Shown: positions 18,872 through 27,407 of the stretch, one piece after another
Position numbering within the stretch: the first letter of the stretch is position 1
How the letters are laid out: each line of letters starts with the position of its first letter
Assembly: GCF_019264375.1 (NCBI RefSeq)
Contig: NZ_JAHVAI010000012.1
Location: 62,001 to 126,000, forward strand
From: Sedimentimonas flavescens
Lineage (GTDB): Bacteria > Pseudomonadota > Alphaproteobacteria > Rhodobacterales > Rhodobacteraceae
Direction: 5' to 3'
DNA length: 64,000 nucleotides
The notes under the pieces: generated by a model
The model's input: the letters and a program-made list of their open reading frames with translations, nothing else
Told to the model about the DNA's origin: nothing
The model's database searches: none
Program-made: the position numbers and the translations under genes

Positions 18872-19494
18872 GCACCGATTTCCTCAAGGACCTGGATGCC
18901 GAGCGGCTCTTCGTCGCCGGCACCCTTGAGGATGCGGGCAGGCACATCGCCCTCATCGCCCCCGCAGAGCCCGGCTTCTGGGCACATCTGACGGCGAGCC
19001 CCGAGTTTCGCGACGGCACCCCCGATCCGATCGATCGCTGGTCGGCGCGTGTTATCGGCGCGCTTGCGCAACGCCATGGCGACGCAGCGGTCTTTCCGTC
19101 CGACGGGCCACCCTACCCGCCGTTCTTCGACTGGGCACTGCGCTCGGGGCGGTTCCACCGCTCGCCGGTGCAATTGCTGGTACATCCGCAGATGGGGCTT
19201 TGGGCCAGCCTGCGTGGCGCCATCCTGTTTGACGCCTTGCCCTGTGCCCCCCTGCCCGCCGCCCCAAGCCCCTGCGCGGGCTGCCCTGCCCCCTGCCTTA
19301 CGGCCTGCCCGGTCGGCGCACTGCGTGAGGGCGCACCCTATGATGTGCCCGCCTGCCACGATTTCCTCAATAAACCCGAAGGCATAGACTGTCTTTCTCG
19401 GGGCTGTGTCGTTCGGCGCGCTTGCCCCGCAGGGCGAAGCTATGGCAGGCTCGACGAGCAGTCCGCTTGGCATATGAGGCACTTCCACAAATGA
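18868..19494 (+). CDS. Cys-rich ferredoxin-like Fe-S protein, apparent ATA start
   Basis: Directly after argB an open frame encodes about 208 residues, reading [20 protein letters not shown] at its start. Its C-terminal half has C-x2-C-x3-C-x3-CP ([15 protein letters not shown]), followed by further Cys at DVPAC, GIDC, RGC and RRACP. That fits one or two iron-sulfur clusters, in the manner of the C-terminal half of epoxyqueuosine-reductase-like proteins. No ATG, GTG or TTG occurs in frame before a GTG at 19168, and a stop lies upstream at 18808-18810. The frame begins naturally at ATA (18868-18870), overlapping the argB TAA exactly as an ATGA overlap would. The next gene, sixA, overlaps its stop by ATGA. 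Function is unknown. Confidence 0.72.
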   Translation: MSTDFLKDLDAERLFVAGTLEDAGRHIALIAPAEPGFWAHLTASPEFRDGTPDPIDRWSARVIGALAQRHGDAAVFPSDGPPYPPFFDWALRSGRFHRSPVQLLVHPQMGLWASLRGAILFDALPCAPLPAAPSPCAGCPAPCLTACPVGALREGAPYDVPACHDFLNKPEGIDCLSRGCVVRRACPAGRSYGRLDEQSAWHMRHFHK

Positions 19495-20003
19495 CACCGC
19501 TCGGCCACCGCCGCCTGATCCTGACGCGTCACGCGAAATCCAGCTGGGACGACCCGCTGATGGAGGATCACGACCGCCCCCTGAACGCCCGGGGCAATGC
19601 CGCCGCGCGGGAGCTGGGCGACTTTCTGGCCTCGCGCGGGCTCGAACCCGAAGAGGTTCTGTGCTCCACAGCCAAACGCACCCGCGAAACCTGGGATCGC
19701 GTGGCCGCCGCCGTGATCGAAACGCGCCCCGAGGTGCATTACCTCGACGCGCTCTACCACGCCTCGGCCGACACCATGCTTGAGGTGCTGAAGACCGCCA
19801 CGCAGCCCTGTGTGATGATGATCGGGCACAACCCCGGCATCGCCGAGTTCGCCGCGCGGCTGCCCTCTCGCCCGGTCTTCGACCCCGAGTTCCGCAAATA
19901 CCCGACCTGCGCCACGCTGATCGTCGACTTCCAGATCGAAGACTGGTCACAGGTCAAACCCGGCTTCGGCTCGATGCTGGAATTCTTCCGCCCAACGCGA
20001 TGA
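19491..20003 (+). CDS. sixA: SixA-type histidine phosphatase
   Basis: The 170-residue protein is a small member of the phosphoglycerate-mutase-like phosphatases. LTRHAKSSWDD contains the RHG-like motif with the phospho-acceptor His, followed by the Arg of RPLNARG, a second Arg in STAKRTRETW, and the second catalytic His in MMIGHNPGIAEF. E. coli SixA dephosphorylates His-phosphorylated signalling proteins such as NPr. Whether that is the substrate here is not known. ATG overlaps the previous stop (ATGA), with GAGG upstream. Confidence 0.85.
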   Translation: MTPLGHRRLILTRHAKSSWDDPLMEDHDRPLNARGNAAARELGDFLASRGLEPEEVLCSTAKRTRETWDRVAAAVIETRPEVHYLDALYHASADTMLEVLKTATQPCVMMIGHNPGIAEFAARLPSRPVFDPEFRKYPTCATLIVDFQIEDWSQVKPGFGSMLEFFRPTR

Positions 20004-20025
20004 CTATCAGAAGTGAGGATTTTTC

Positions 20026-21225
20026 ATGGGGTATCTGAAATCGACACCCAACGCCGAAGGTTTCTTCGGTGAATATGGCGGCGCGGATCTGCCGCCGCCG
20101 CTCGTCCCGCATTTCAAGGAAATCACGGACGCCTATCTGCGCCTGTCGAAATCGGCCGATTTCATCGCCGAGCTGCGCTATATCCGCAAGCATTTCCAGG
20201 GCCGCCCGACCCCGGTCAGCCATCTCAAGAACCTCTCCGATCTGTGCAGCGGTGCCCAGATCTACGCCAAGCGCGAGGATCTGAACCACACCGGCGCGCA
20301 TAAGCTCAACCACTGCATGGCCGAGGGGCTTCTGGCCAAATACATGGGCAAGAAGAAGCTGATGGCCGAGACCGGCGCGGGTCAGCACGGCGTGGCGCTG
20401 GCCACGGCGGCCGCCTATTTCGGGCTCGAGTGCGAGATCCACATGGGCGAGATCGACATCGCCAAGGAGGCGCCGAACGTCACCCGGATGAAGCTTCTGG
20501 GTGCGACCGTGGTGCCGGTGGGCTTCGGCGGGCGCTCGCTCAAGGAGGCTGTGGACAGCTGCTTCCAAAGCTACGTGTCGCAGGCCGACACGGCGCTCTT
20601 CGCGATCGGCTCGGTCGTCGGGCCGCACCCGTTCCCGCGCATGGTGCGCGACTTCCAGCACGTGATCGGCGTCGAGGCGCGCGAGCAGTTCCTGGAAATG
20701 ACCGGCGAGCTGCCTGACATCGTGGCTGCCTGCGTCGGCGGCGGGTCGAACGCGATGGGCCTCTTCTCGGGCTTCATCGAGGACAAAGACGTGGCGCTTT
20801 ACGGGGTGGAGCCGCTCGGCACCTCCTCGAAACTGGGCGATCACGCCGCCACCATCACCTATGGCGAGGATGGCGACATCCACGGTTTCCGCACCATTGT
20901 GCTGAAGGACGCCGAGGGCAACCCGGCCCCGGTCCACACCGTGGCCTCGGGCCTCGACTATCCCGGCGTCGGCCCCGAGCACGCGCATCTGCACCGCACC
21001 GGCCGCGTCACCTACACGGCCGCCAGCGACAAGGAGGCGCTCGACGCCTTCTACAAGCTCTCGCGCCATGAAGGCATCATCCCGGCACTCGAAAGCGCCC
21101 ATGCGGTGGCCTTCGCGATCCGCGAGGCCAAGGCCCATCCTGGCAAATCGATCCTGATCAACCTTTCAGGACGGGGCGACAAGGATATCGACTATGTGAC
21201 CGAAACCTACGGCTTCGGCGCATGA
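20026..21225 (+). CDS. TrpB-like PLP enzyme, stand-alone tryptophan synthase beta homologue
   Basis: The 399-residue protein has the TrpB fold-type II core. The PLP Lys93 sits in [10 protein letters not shown], Glu115 in AETGAGQHG, the phosphate-binding GGGSNA is at 238-243, then [12 protein letters not shown] and the C-terminal Ser of NLSGRGDKD. Several positions differ from ordinary TrpB: KLNH for KINN, a different N-terminal helix, and [15 protein letters not shown] where most TrpB have a glycine-rich EAxGxGxxTGxHAA. No trpA or trpF lies beside it. It follows sixA by 22 bp with GAGGA as ribosome site. It could make tryptophan from indole or have another beta-replacement role. Confidence 0.82.
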   Translation: MGYLKSTPNAEGFFGEYGGADLPPPLVPHFKEITDAYLRLSKSADFIAELRYIRKHFQGRPTPVSHLKNLSDLCSGAQIYAKREDLNHTGAHKLNHCMAEGLLAKYMGKKKLMAETGAGQHGVALATAAAYFGLECEIHMGEIDIAKEAPNVTRMKLLGATVVPVGFGGRSLKEAVDSCFQSYVSQADTALFAIGSVVGPHPFPRMVRDFQHVIGVEAREQFLEMTGELPDIVAACVGGGSNAMGLFSGFIEDKDVALYGVEPLGTSSKLGDHAATITYGEDGDIHGFRTIVLKDAEGNPAPVHTVASGLDYPGVGPEHAHLHRTGRVTYTAASDKEALDAFYKLSRHEGIIPALESAHAVAFAIREAKAHPGKSILINLSGRGDKDIDYVTETYGFGA

Positions 21226-21228
21226 CAA

Positions 21229-21250
21229 AAGGGGCCCTGCGGGGCCCCTT
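21229..21250 (+). terminator. Rho-independent terminator after the trpB-like gene
   Basis: A 9-bp perfect stem AAGGGGCCC / GGGCCCCTT with loop TGCG begins 3 bp after the stop, and the T-rich run CTTCTT follows it. Confidence 0.85.
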
Positions 21251-21276
21251 CTTCTTGGTACAAATACCTCGGGGGT

Positions 21277-21295
21277 CCGGGGGCGGCGCCCCCGG
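21277..21295. repeat. Extragenic GC palindrome behind bztD
   Basis: CCGGGGGC-GGC-GCCCCCGG is a perfect 8-bp inverted repeat 8 bp beyond the bztD stop. On the minus strand it is followed by ACCCCCGAGGTATTTG. I recall closely similar blocks ending many Rhodobacteraceae transcription units, so this may be a dispersed terminator-like repeat, but only one copy is visible here. It lacks a clear U-tract for bztD. Confidence 0.5.
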
Positions 21296-21303
21296 CCTTG
21301 GCC

Positions 21304-22095
21304 TCAGTGTCCCAGGATCTGGCTCAGGAACAGCTTGGTACGTTCGGACTGCGGGTTGTTGAAGAAGTCGTGCGGGTTGTTCTGCTCGACGATCTGCCCC
21401 TGGTCCATGAAGATCACGCGGTTCGCCACGGCCTGGGCAAAGCCCATCTCGTGGGTCACGCAGAGCATCGTCATCCCCTCTTCGGCCAGCTCGATCATGG
21501 TGTCGAGCACCTCCTTGATCATCTCGGGATCAAGCGCCGAGGTCGGCTCGTCGAACAGCATGATCCGCGGCTTCATGCACAGCGAGCGTGCAATGGCCAC
21601 ACGCTGCTGCTGACCGCCCGAAAGCTGCCCCGGATATTTTAGCGCCTGATCCGGGATCTTCACCTTCTCAAGGAAATACATCGCCGTTTCCTCGGCTTCC
21701 TTCTTCGGGATCTTGCGCACCCAGATCGGGGCCAGCGTGCAGTTCTCGAGGATGGTCAGATGCGGGAAGAGGTTGAAGTGCTGGAACACCATCCCCACTT
21801 CCGAGCGCACCTTGTCGATGTTCTTGAGGTCCGAGGTCAGCTCGGTTCCATCCACGATGATCCTGCCCGACTGGTGCTCTTCCAGACGGTTGATGCAGCG
21901 GATCATCGTCGATTTGCCCGAACCCGAAGGTCCGGCGATAACGATCCGCTCGCCCTGGTTCACGGTCAGGTTGATGTCGCGCAGAACATGGAACTGGCCG
22001 TACCACTTGTTCATGTTCTCGATCTGGATGGCGACCTCGTCGCTGACCTGCATGTGGCTGCGGTCGATGTCACGTTCGAAATGCGGCTCCGTCAT
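21304..22095 (-). CDS. bztD: General L-amino-acid ABC transporter ATP-binding protein
   Basis: This ATPase subunit (AapP in Rhizobium, BztD in Rhodobacter capsulatus) powers uptake of glutamate, glutamine, aspartate, asparagine and often other L-amino acids. The 263-residue protein shows Walker [10 protein letters not shown]-loop in [12 protein letters not shown], signature LSGGQQQR, Walker [14 protein letters not shown] and the switch His in CVTHEMGFA, all typical of polar amino-acid importers. The start at 22095 has AAGGAG 7 nt upstream. It is 10 bp from the bztC stop and is the last gene of the operon. Confidence 0.94.
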   Translation of the reverse strand: MTEPHFERDIDRSHMQVSDEVAIQIENMNKWYGQFHVLRDINLTVNQGERIVIAGPSGSGKSTMIRCINRLEEHQSGRIIVDGTELTSDLKNIDKVRSEVGMVFQHFNLFPHLTILENCTLAPIWVRKIPKKEAEETAMYFLEKVKIPDQALKYPGQLSGGQQQRVAIARSLCMKPRIMLFDEPTSALDPEMIKEVLDTMIELAEEGMTMLCVTHEMGFAQAVANRVIFMDQGQIVEQNNPHDFFNNPQSERTKLFLSQILGH

Positions 22096-22105
22096 GGGTC
22101 GCTCC

Positions 22106-23416
22106 TTAACGGTGGTCACGCTTCAGCTTGCGCTCAAGATACATTGCGTACCGCGACATGCTGAAGTTCAGGATGAAGAAAATGGCGCCGACGAAGACGA
22201 AAGGTTCCCAGTAGATACCTTTCCAGTTGAAGTCGGCGCGGATGAAGTCGGGGATGCCCTTGAGCGGATCGAACAGGCCCACGAAGGTCACAAGCGTTGT
22301 GTCCTTGAACATGCCGATGAAGGTCGACACGATCCCCGGGATCGAGATCTTGAGCGCCTGCGGCAGAATGATCAGCCGCTGCGCTTTCCAGTAATCCAGA
22401 CCCAGGGCGTCAGCCGCCTCATACTGCCCGCGCGGAAGCGCCGCGAGACCGCCGCGGATCACCTCGGCGATATAGGCTGCGGCGAACATCGTCACCAGGA
22501 TCATGACACGCAAGATGATGTCGAAGTTCGTCCCCGGCGGCAGGAAGTAGTTCAAGAGCAGTGAGGCCACGAACAGGAGCGTGATCAGCGGCACGCCGCG
22601 GATGAACTCGATGAACATCACCGAGCAGCTCTTGATCAGGAACATGTTCGACTGACGGCCAAGCGCGAGGATGATCCCGAGCGGCAGCGACAGCGCGATG
22701 CCCCCGGCCCCAATGGTGATCGCCAGCAGGAAACCACCGAAGCGGTCCGAGGCCACAGGCTCGATCGCCAGGGGGATCGCCTTGCTCAGAACATCATCCA
22801 GCGGCCCCACGGCGAACAGCCAGAACAGGATCGGCGCGACAATCGCGGCCACGATTGCCAGGATCGAGCTGACTTCATCCAGAAAGCGCAGGGCAAGGAA
22901 GCCGATCCCGAAACCCGCGGCGATCATGATGACCGGCCAGGCCGAACCGCCCCAGAGCAACCAGATTGCCAAGAGCGGATAAGCCAGGCTGAACAGCAGC
23001 ATCTGCCGGGGCAGTTGGGTGAACAGCACCGGGGCGACTGCAAGCAGCAGGCCCAGGAAGACCGCAATCGGGCGCCAGTAAAGCTCGGGCGGATAGAACC
23101 CGAAGATGAACTGGTGCCAGCGCTCACGCAGCATGGCCCAGCAGGCGCCGCTGGCGCCCTCGCCCCAATTCGCCGCGATGATCGTGCGGCACTCGGCGAG
23201 CGAGTTGGCATTCCAGACCGAGTGGCGGAACCACGGGTAGAAATGCGTCACCAGCAGGTAGATCACGAACACGCTGGACAGGGTCAGGATGGCATTGAAC
23301 CAGCTTGCGAACAGGTTTTCGCGCAGCCATTTCACCAGACCGGCCTGTGAGGTCGGCGGATCTTGCGGCGGCAGCATGTCCTTGCGCACGAAGGCGGCGG
23401 TTTGCGAAGTGCTCAT
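22106..23416 (-). CDS. bztC: General L-amino-acid ABC transporter permease, BztC/AapM type
   Basis: The 436-residue inner-membrane permease has several N-terminal membrane segments, then the HisM-type permease domain. That domain ends in the EAA loop [20 protein letters not shown] and a final block around [12 protein letters not shown]. The long N-terminal extension distinguishes BztC/AapM and BztB/AapQ from the 220-residue permeases of other polar amino-acid systems. One base separates its ATG from the bztB stop, so coupling is likely. It forms the channel with BztB. Confidence 0.93.
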   Translation of the reverse strand: MSTSQTAAFVRKDMLPPQDPPTSQAGLVKWLRENLFASWFNAILTLSSVFVIYLLVTHFYPWFRHSVWNANSLAECRTIIAANWGEGASGACWAMLRERWHQFIFGFYPPELYWRPIAVFLGLLLAVAPVLFTQLPRQMLLFSLAYPLLAIWLLWGGSAWPVIMIAAGFGIGFLALRFLDEVSSILAIVAAIVAPILFWLFAVGPLDDVLSKAIPLAIEPVASDRFGGFLLAITIGAGGIALSLPLGIILALGRQSNMFLIKSCSVMFIEFIRGVPLITLLFVASLLLNYFLPPGTNFDIILRVMILVTMFAAAYIAEVIRGGLAALPRGQYEAADALGLDYWKAQRLIILPQALKISIPGIVSTFIGMFKDTTLVTFVGLFDPLKGIPDFIRADFNWKGIYWEPFVFVGAIFFILNFSMSRYAMYLERKLKRDHR

Positions 23417-23417
23417 C

Positions 23418-24683
23418 TTACCGCTCCTTCAGTTTGACGGATTTGTTGTAGACGTTCATCAGCCCCGAGATTGTCAGAGAGATCGCGAGGTAGATAAGCA
23501 TCATCAACAAGATAGCCTCGAGCTCTCGCCCCGTCTGGTTGAGCGTGACCCCCCCCAGGGTGCCGCGCAGGTCCATGTAACCCACGGCGATCGCCAGCGA
23601 CGAGTTCTTGGTCAGGTTCAGATATTGCGAGATCAGCGGCGGGATGATCACCCGCAGCGCCTGCGGCAGGATCACCAGCTTCATCGTACGGTTCGGGCGC
23701 AGGCCCAACGCATAGGCGGCCTCGCTCTGACCCTTCGAGATAGCCAGGATGCCCGCGCGGACGATCTCGGCGATGAAGGCCGCCGTGTAGAGCGTCAGCC
23801 CCAGCCAAAGCGCCACAAAGGCGTTCGACACGTTGTTGCCGCCAGTAAAGTTGAAGCCCTTGAGCGTCGGCGAAACCAGATGGAAGCCCAAGGCCACCAG
23901 CACCACAAGAAGCGGGCCGAACAGGATCAGAAGGCTTTTCCACCAGGTTACCGGGCGCACGCCGGTTTCATTCTGCACCTTGTGCGCATGGGCCTTAAGC
24001 CGGCGATTCCCCCAGATCGAAACGATCAAGACGACCGCGATCAGAAGGAAGTTCAGCGAAATCGGTGCAAAGGCGGTGTCGATCGTCCCAAGCGAGTTGG
24101 TAAACTCGATCGCCGGTATCGCGGTGTAGCGGTTCGTCACCGCCACAGAGTCGAAGAGCAGCATGGAAACTGCGGACTCTCCGGTCTCCGGGTTGATCTT
24201 GTAGGCGTTCGGAGAGGGCGTGACTTCAGACAGCAGTGCGATGCAGACGAGGATCCACAGCAGGACCGGGATGTTGCGGAACATCTCGACGTAGGAGGTC
24301 ATCAGCCGCGCCACCAGCCAGTTGTGCGACAGGCGCAGAACGCCAATGATGATCCCCAGAACGGTCGCCGCCGCACAGCCCAGGACCGACACCCAAAGGG
24401 TGTTCAGCAGCCCGACCAGCATCGCGCGGGCATGCGTATTGTCGTTGGTATAGGGGATCAACTGCTGGCCGATATCGTAACCTGCACGGTTACTCAGGAA
24501 GCCAAAGTTGAAATCTTTCCCTAGTTGATTGAGGTTCTGGATCGTGTTGTCCACAAGCCAGGCGACCCCTGCCATCACCAAAATGAAGGTCACGACCTGA
24601 ATGGTCAGAGAGCGATAGCGGGTATCGTAGATAAGCTGACTGAGCCGGAAACCTTGTTCCGGCGCATCCGATGCGCTTGTCAT
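23418..24683 (-). CDS. bztB: General L-amino-acid ABC transporter permease, BztB/AapQ type
   Basis: The 421-residue permease pairs with BztC. A first membrane helix at about 25-45 is followed by a periplasmic stretch and the permease core with LGIIIGVLRLSHN and RNIPVLLW. The EAA loop is SEAAYALGLRPNRTMKLVILP. A large periplasmic insert, which contains PETGES, separates helices, as in AapQ. The start at 24683 follows AGGGG. It lies 125 bp after the binding-protein gene bztA, with a strong hairpin between them. Confidence 0.93.
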   Translation of the reverse strand: MTSASDAPEQGFRLSQLIYDTRYRSLTIQVVTFILVMAGVAWLVDNTIQNLNQLGKDFNFGFLSNRAGYDIGQQLIPYTNDNTHARAMLVGLLNTLWVSVLGCAAATVLGIIIGVLRLSHNWLVARLMTSYVEMFRNIPVLLWILVCIALLSEVTPSPNAYKINPETGESAVSMLLFDSVAVTNRYTAIPAIEFTNSLGTIDTAFAPISLNFLLIAVVLIVSIWGNRRLKAHAHKVQNETGVRPVTWWKSLLILFGPLLVVLVALGFHLVSPTLKGFNFTGGNNVSNAFVALWLGLTLYTAAFIAEIVRAGILAISKGQSEAAYALGLRPNRTMKLVILPQALRVIIPPLISQYLNLTKNSSLAIAVGYMDLRGTLGGVTLNQTGRELEAILLMMLIYLAISLTISGLMNVYNKSVKLKER

Positions 24684-24771
24684 TCGTGTTTCCCCTGTTC
24701 CAGACACGCGTCCTGGGCTTAGGCCCATGTTGCGAGGTCATGCCTCCGCGCGCAGGATATTATTTGATGAG

Positions 24772-24799
24772 AGGGCGCGCCGACCTGTCGGCGCGCCCT
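24772..24799 (-). other. Intercistronic hairpin between bztA and bztB
   Basis: AGGGCGCGCCGAC / GTCGGCGCGCCCT is a perfect 13-bp inverted repeat with a 2-nt centre, beginning 9 nt beyond the bztA stop. On the minus strand it is followed by CTCATCAAATAAT, with no U-tract, so it is better read as an mRNA-stabilising or partial-termination element than as a full terminator. Confidence 0.75.
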
Positions 24800-24808
24800 T
24801 CCTGTTTC

Positions 24809-25825
24809 TTAGCGGAACGGCGGAGCGTACAGCAGGCCGCCCTGGGTCCATTGCGCGTTCAGACCGCGCGCCAGAGCGATCGGAGTCGCCTCACCGATGG
24901 TTGCTGCGAAGATCTCGCCGTAGTTGCCGCTGGCCTTGATGGCACGCACGGCCCAGTCGTTGTCGAGACCGGTCATCTTGCCCAGCTCGCCTTCGACGCC
25001 GAGCAGACGGTTGATTTCCGGGTTCTCGGTGCCCTTGGCCAGTTCATCAACATTGGCCGAGGTCACGCCGTATTCCTCGGCAGCGATGAGCGCGTTGAGC
25101 GTCCAGCGGACGACGTCGCCCCACTGGCTGTCACCGTGACGCACTGCCGGCCCGAGCGGCTCTTTCGAGATGACTTCCGGAAGGATGATGTGGTTTTCCG
25201 GATCCGCGTAGGAGGCGCGGGTGGCGGCGAGGCCCGAGATATCGGTAGTGTAGGCATCGCAGGCGCCAGCCAGGTACTGCTGCTCACCCTCGGCGTTCGA
25301 GTCGATGGTGATCGGCTGGTAGGTCATGTTGTTGGCCTTGAAGAAGTCGGCCAGGTTCAGTTCGGTCGTGGTGCCGGTCTGGATACAGACCGAAGCGCCG
25401 TCGAGCTCTTTCGCCGAGGTCACACCCAGATCCTTGCGGACCATGAAGCCCTGACCGTCGTAGTAGTTCACGCCGACGAAATCGAGCTTGAGGTCGGTAT
25501 CGCGCGAGAAGGTCCAGGTGGAGTTGCGCGACAGCATGTCGACCTCACCCGAAGCCAGCGCGGTGAAGCGGGTCTGGCCGGTGGTCGGCACGTATTTGAC
25601 CTTGGACGGGTCGCCCAGAACGGCTGCGGCGACGGCCTTGCAAACGGCCACGTCGAAGCCCGACCAGTTGCCGTTGGCATCCGGCGCGGCAAAGCCGACA
25701 AGACCGGTGTTCACGCCGCAGTTCAGCTCGCCACGGGCCTTTACGTCATCCAGGGTGCCGGCAGCAGCCACACCCGCAGAGACCGCGGCCACAGCCAGCG
25801 TGCCGAGAAGTACGGATTTTTTCAT
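24809..25825 (-). CDS. bztA: Periplasmic general L-amino-acid binding protein
   Basis: The 338-residue solute-binding protein captures polar and acidic amino acids for the BztBCD transporter. A signal peptide covers about residues 1-23 (MKKSVLLGTLAVAAVSAGVAAAG). The mature part has the SBP_bac_3 features GFDVAVCKAVAAA, SRNSTWTFSRD, GQGFMVRKDLG, SVCIQTGTTTELNL and the C-terminal GGLLYAPPFR typical of AapJ/BztA. GGAAGAGG precedes the ATG. It is the first gene of the operon and is separated from the permeases by a hairpin, which would favour excess binding protein. Confidence 0.95.
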   Translation of the reverse strand: MKKSVLLGTLAVAAVSAGVAAAGTLDDVKARGELNCGVNTGLVGFAAPDANGNWSGFDVAVCKAVAAAVLGDPSKVKYVPTTGQTRFTALASGEVDMLSRNSTWTFSRDTDLKLDFVGVNYYDGQGFMVRKDLGVTSAKELDGASVCIQTGTTTELNLADFFKANNMTYQPITIDSNAEGEQQYLAGACDAYTTDISGLAATRASYADPENHIILPEVISKEPLGPAVRHGDSQWGDVVRWTLNALIAAEEYGVTSANVDELAKGTENPEINRLLGVEGELGKMTGLDNDWAVRAIKASGNYGEIFAATIGEATPIALARGLNAQWTQGGLLYAPPFR

Positions 25826-25917
25826 ATTTACCTCTTCCTGAGTTGCCGCCCTCTTGGGGCGGTTCTTGCGCCCGTTTTCGGGCAGGAACACTCTGAGGTT
25901 GATCCCCAGTGGGCCGA

Positions 25918-25946
25918 GTTTGAGCCATTTGATCAAAGAACGTCAA
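25918..25946 (-). promoter_or_regulatory. Probable bztABCD promoter
   Basis: On the minus strand TTGACG (25941-25946) lies 17 bp before TCAAAC (25918-25923), about 93 bp upstream of the bztA ATG. The spacer contains the symmetric TTTGATCAAA, a possible operator. The leader downstream can form a small hairpin (GCCCG/CGGGC with an AAAA loop). Nothing else stands out in the 209-bp gap 25826-26034. Confidence 0.55.
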
Positions 25947-26034
25947 GCGAGATTGCTGTTTTGGACCGAATACCTGTCCAATTTGCCGATAAACGCTTAT
26001 TCGGCCAACATAAGTTTTGCGCGGCGCCGAGACG

Positions 26035-26745
26035 CTAGAGATGACGCAGGGCCCAGAATCGTTCGGCCTCCAGCAGAGCTTCGCGCTTCAACGCGGCCTG
26101 CTCGGCAGCCTCTTCGTCCTCGCCCCATTGCTCGATCTGCCAGGTCTCGTCGATTCGAGCGAGATCCCAGGCCGTCGCCGCATCCAGCCGCCCCATGGCC
26201 ACCGCCAACCCCAAGACGAGCGAGCCGGTGATTCCCACCAGATCGTGCACCGAGGCCATCTCGTATTCGTCGAGCGCGGCGACGCGCGCCGCCAGCGCGG
26301 ACAGTGCGGGCGCGGGCTGCGCCACGGGGATTACCCCTTTGGTGACCACAAGACGGGCGCCCAGCTCGGCCTCGGCCCAGTCCAGAAGTGCGTCCCACGC
26401 CTCGGCCTGGCGTGCAACCAGCTCATCGGGCTGCTCGGCGCGGTAACTTAGCAGGTCGGTACCACCGTAGGCCGCGATCAGCTCGGCTACCTCGACGTGC
26501 TGATGACGGACCTTGTCGATGGCGGCATTGGCCGAACGCGTCACCGGCATCGTCGTCGGGTCGATCTTCTCGTCCTGCGCATCCCATTCGGCTGCAATCG
26601 CCTCGGCCATGGCGCGGGTGGGCACCTCAAGCAGCGCCTTCGCCGGGGTCTTGAGAGCCCGCCCGTCGAGCGACACGCCGAAGCCACCGGGCTGCTCAGT
26701 AACCGTTGCCGCCTTCCAGAACCGCTTTGCCGTCCATCCGCTCAT
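26035..26745 (-). CDS. ATP12-family F1-ATPase assembly chaperone
   Basis: The 236-residue protein belongs to the ATP12 family, whose mitochondrial member chaperones the F1 alpha subunit. The N-terminal WTAKRFWKAATV and FGVSLDGRALKTPAK are characteristic, as are DPTTMPVTRSANAAID and the C-terminal WDLARIDETWQIEQWGED. ATP12-like proteins are a hallmark of alphaproteobacteria and mitochondria. Its ATG overlaps the upstream phosphatase stop (ATGA), making it the last gene of the crcB-rluA-gph-atp12 string. Confidence 0.93.
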   Translation of the reverse strand: MSGWTAKRFWKAATVTEQPGGFGVSLDGRALKTPAKALLEVPTRAMAEAIAAEWDAQDEKIDPTTMPVTRSANAAIDKVRHQHVEVAELIAAYGGTDLLSYRAEQPDELVARQAEAWDALLDWAEAELGARLVVTKGVIPVAQPAPALSALAARVAALDEYEMASVHDLVGITGSLVLGLAVAMGRLDAATAWDLARIDETWQIEQWGEDEEAAEQAALKREALLEAERFWALRHL

Positions 26746-27407
26746 ACATGCATCTCCACGAAATCGCCCAGCGCGGCCTCAAGCGCCGCGAATGTATCCA
26801 CAAGCCGATCCGCGCCCGCCGCCAGCAGATCGGAAACGGGGTGGTAACCCCAACTTACCGCAATCGTGCCGCAGCCCGCCGCGCGCCCCATCTCGATGTC
26901 AAAGGTCGTGTCGCCGATCATCACCGCATCGCGTGCGTTGACGCCGGTATCCGCCAGCGCGGCAAACAACATCTCGGGGCTCGGCTTGGAGGGGTGGTCA
27001 TCCGCCACCTGCCGCGTCACGAAAATCCCCTCAAGCCCGTGATGGCGCAAAAGCGCATCGAGCCCGCGCCGCGACTTGCCCGTCGCCACGCCCAGAAACA
27101 GATCGTCGCGCTGCGCGAGCTTGCGCAGCAGATCGGCCGCGCCCGGATAGAGCGGCGCGGGCGAGGCCGCACGGCTGGTGAAGTAGCTGGCCTTGTAGCC
27201 CTCGACGATGGCGGCCTGGGTGGCGGTGTCCTGATCGGGGGCCAGCCGCGCGATGGCCACGGGCAGAGACAGCCCGACGATGGACAGCGTTGCTGCGCGC
27301 GAGGGCGCGGGCAGGCCCACGGCCTCGAACCCCAACGCCATCGCGTGACAGATATGCGCCTGGCTGTCCGAGATCGTGCCGTCCACGTCAAAGACGATCA
27401 ACTTCAT
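26742..27407 (-). CDS. gph: HAD-IA hydrolase, phosphoglycolate-phosphatase-like
   Basis: The 221-residue phosphatase has the nucleophile motif VFDVDGTISDSQ, a four-helix cap, the motif II Thr in GVATGKSRRG, Lys in HPSKPSPEM, and motif IV GDTTFDIEMGRAAG. The sequence fits Gph-like phosphatases acting on 2-phosphoglycolate or nucleotides; substrate specificity is not proven. The start at 27407 was chosen because its ATG overlaps the rluA-like stop (ATGA). Confidence 0.85.
   Translation of the reverse strand: MKLIVFDVDGTISDSQAHICHAMALGFEAVGLPAPSRAATLSIVGLSLPVAIARLAPDQDTATQAAIVEGYKASYFTSRAASPAPLYPGAADLLRKLAQRDDLFLGVATGKSRRGLDALLRHHGLEGIFVTRQVADDHPSKPSPEMLFAALADTGVNARDAVMIGDTTFDIEMGRAAGCGTIAVSWGYHPVSDLLAAGADRLVDTFAALEAALGDFVEMHV

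Noticed and set aside
20004-20025. trp leader attenuator before the TrpB-like gene
   Set aside because: Only 22 bp separate it from sixA, with no leader peptide, Trp codons or alternative hairpins.
25928-25937. FNR box in the bzt promoter
   Set aside because: TTTGATCAAA lacks the 4-bp spacer between TTGAT and ATCAA half-sites, so it is recorded only as a palindrome.
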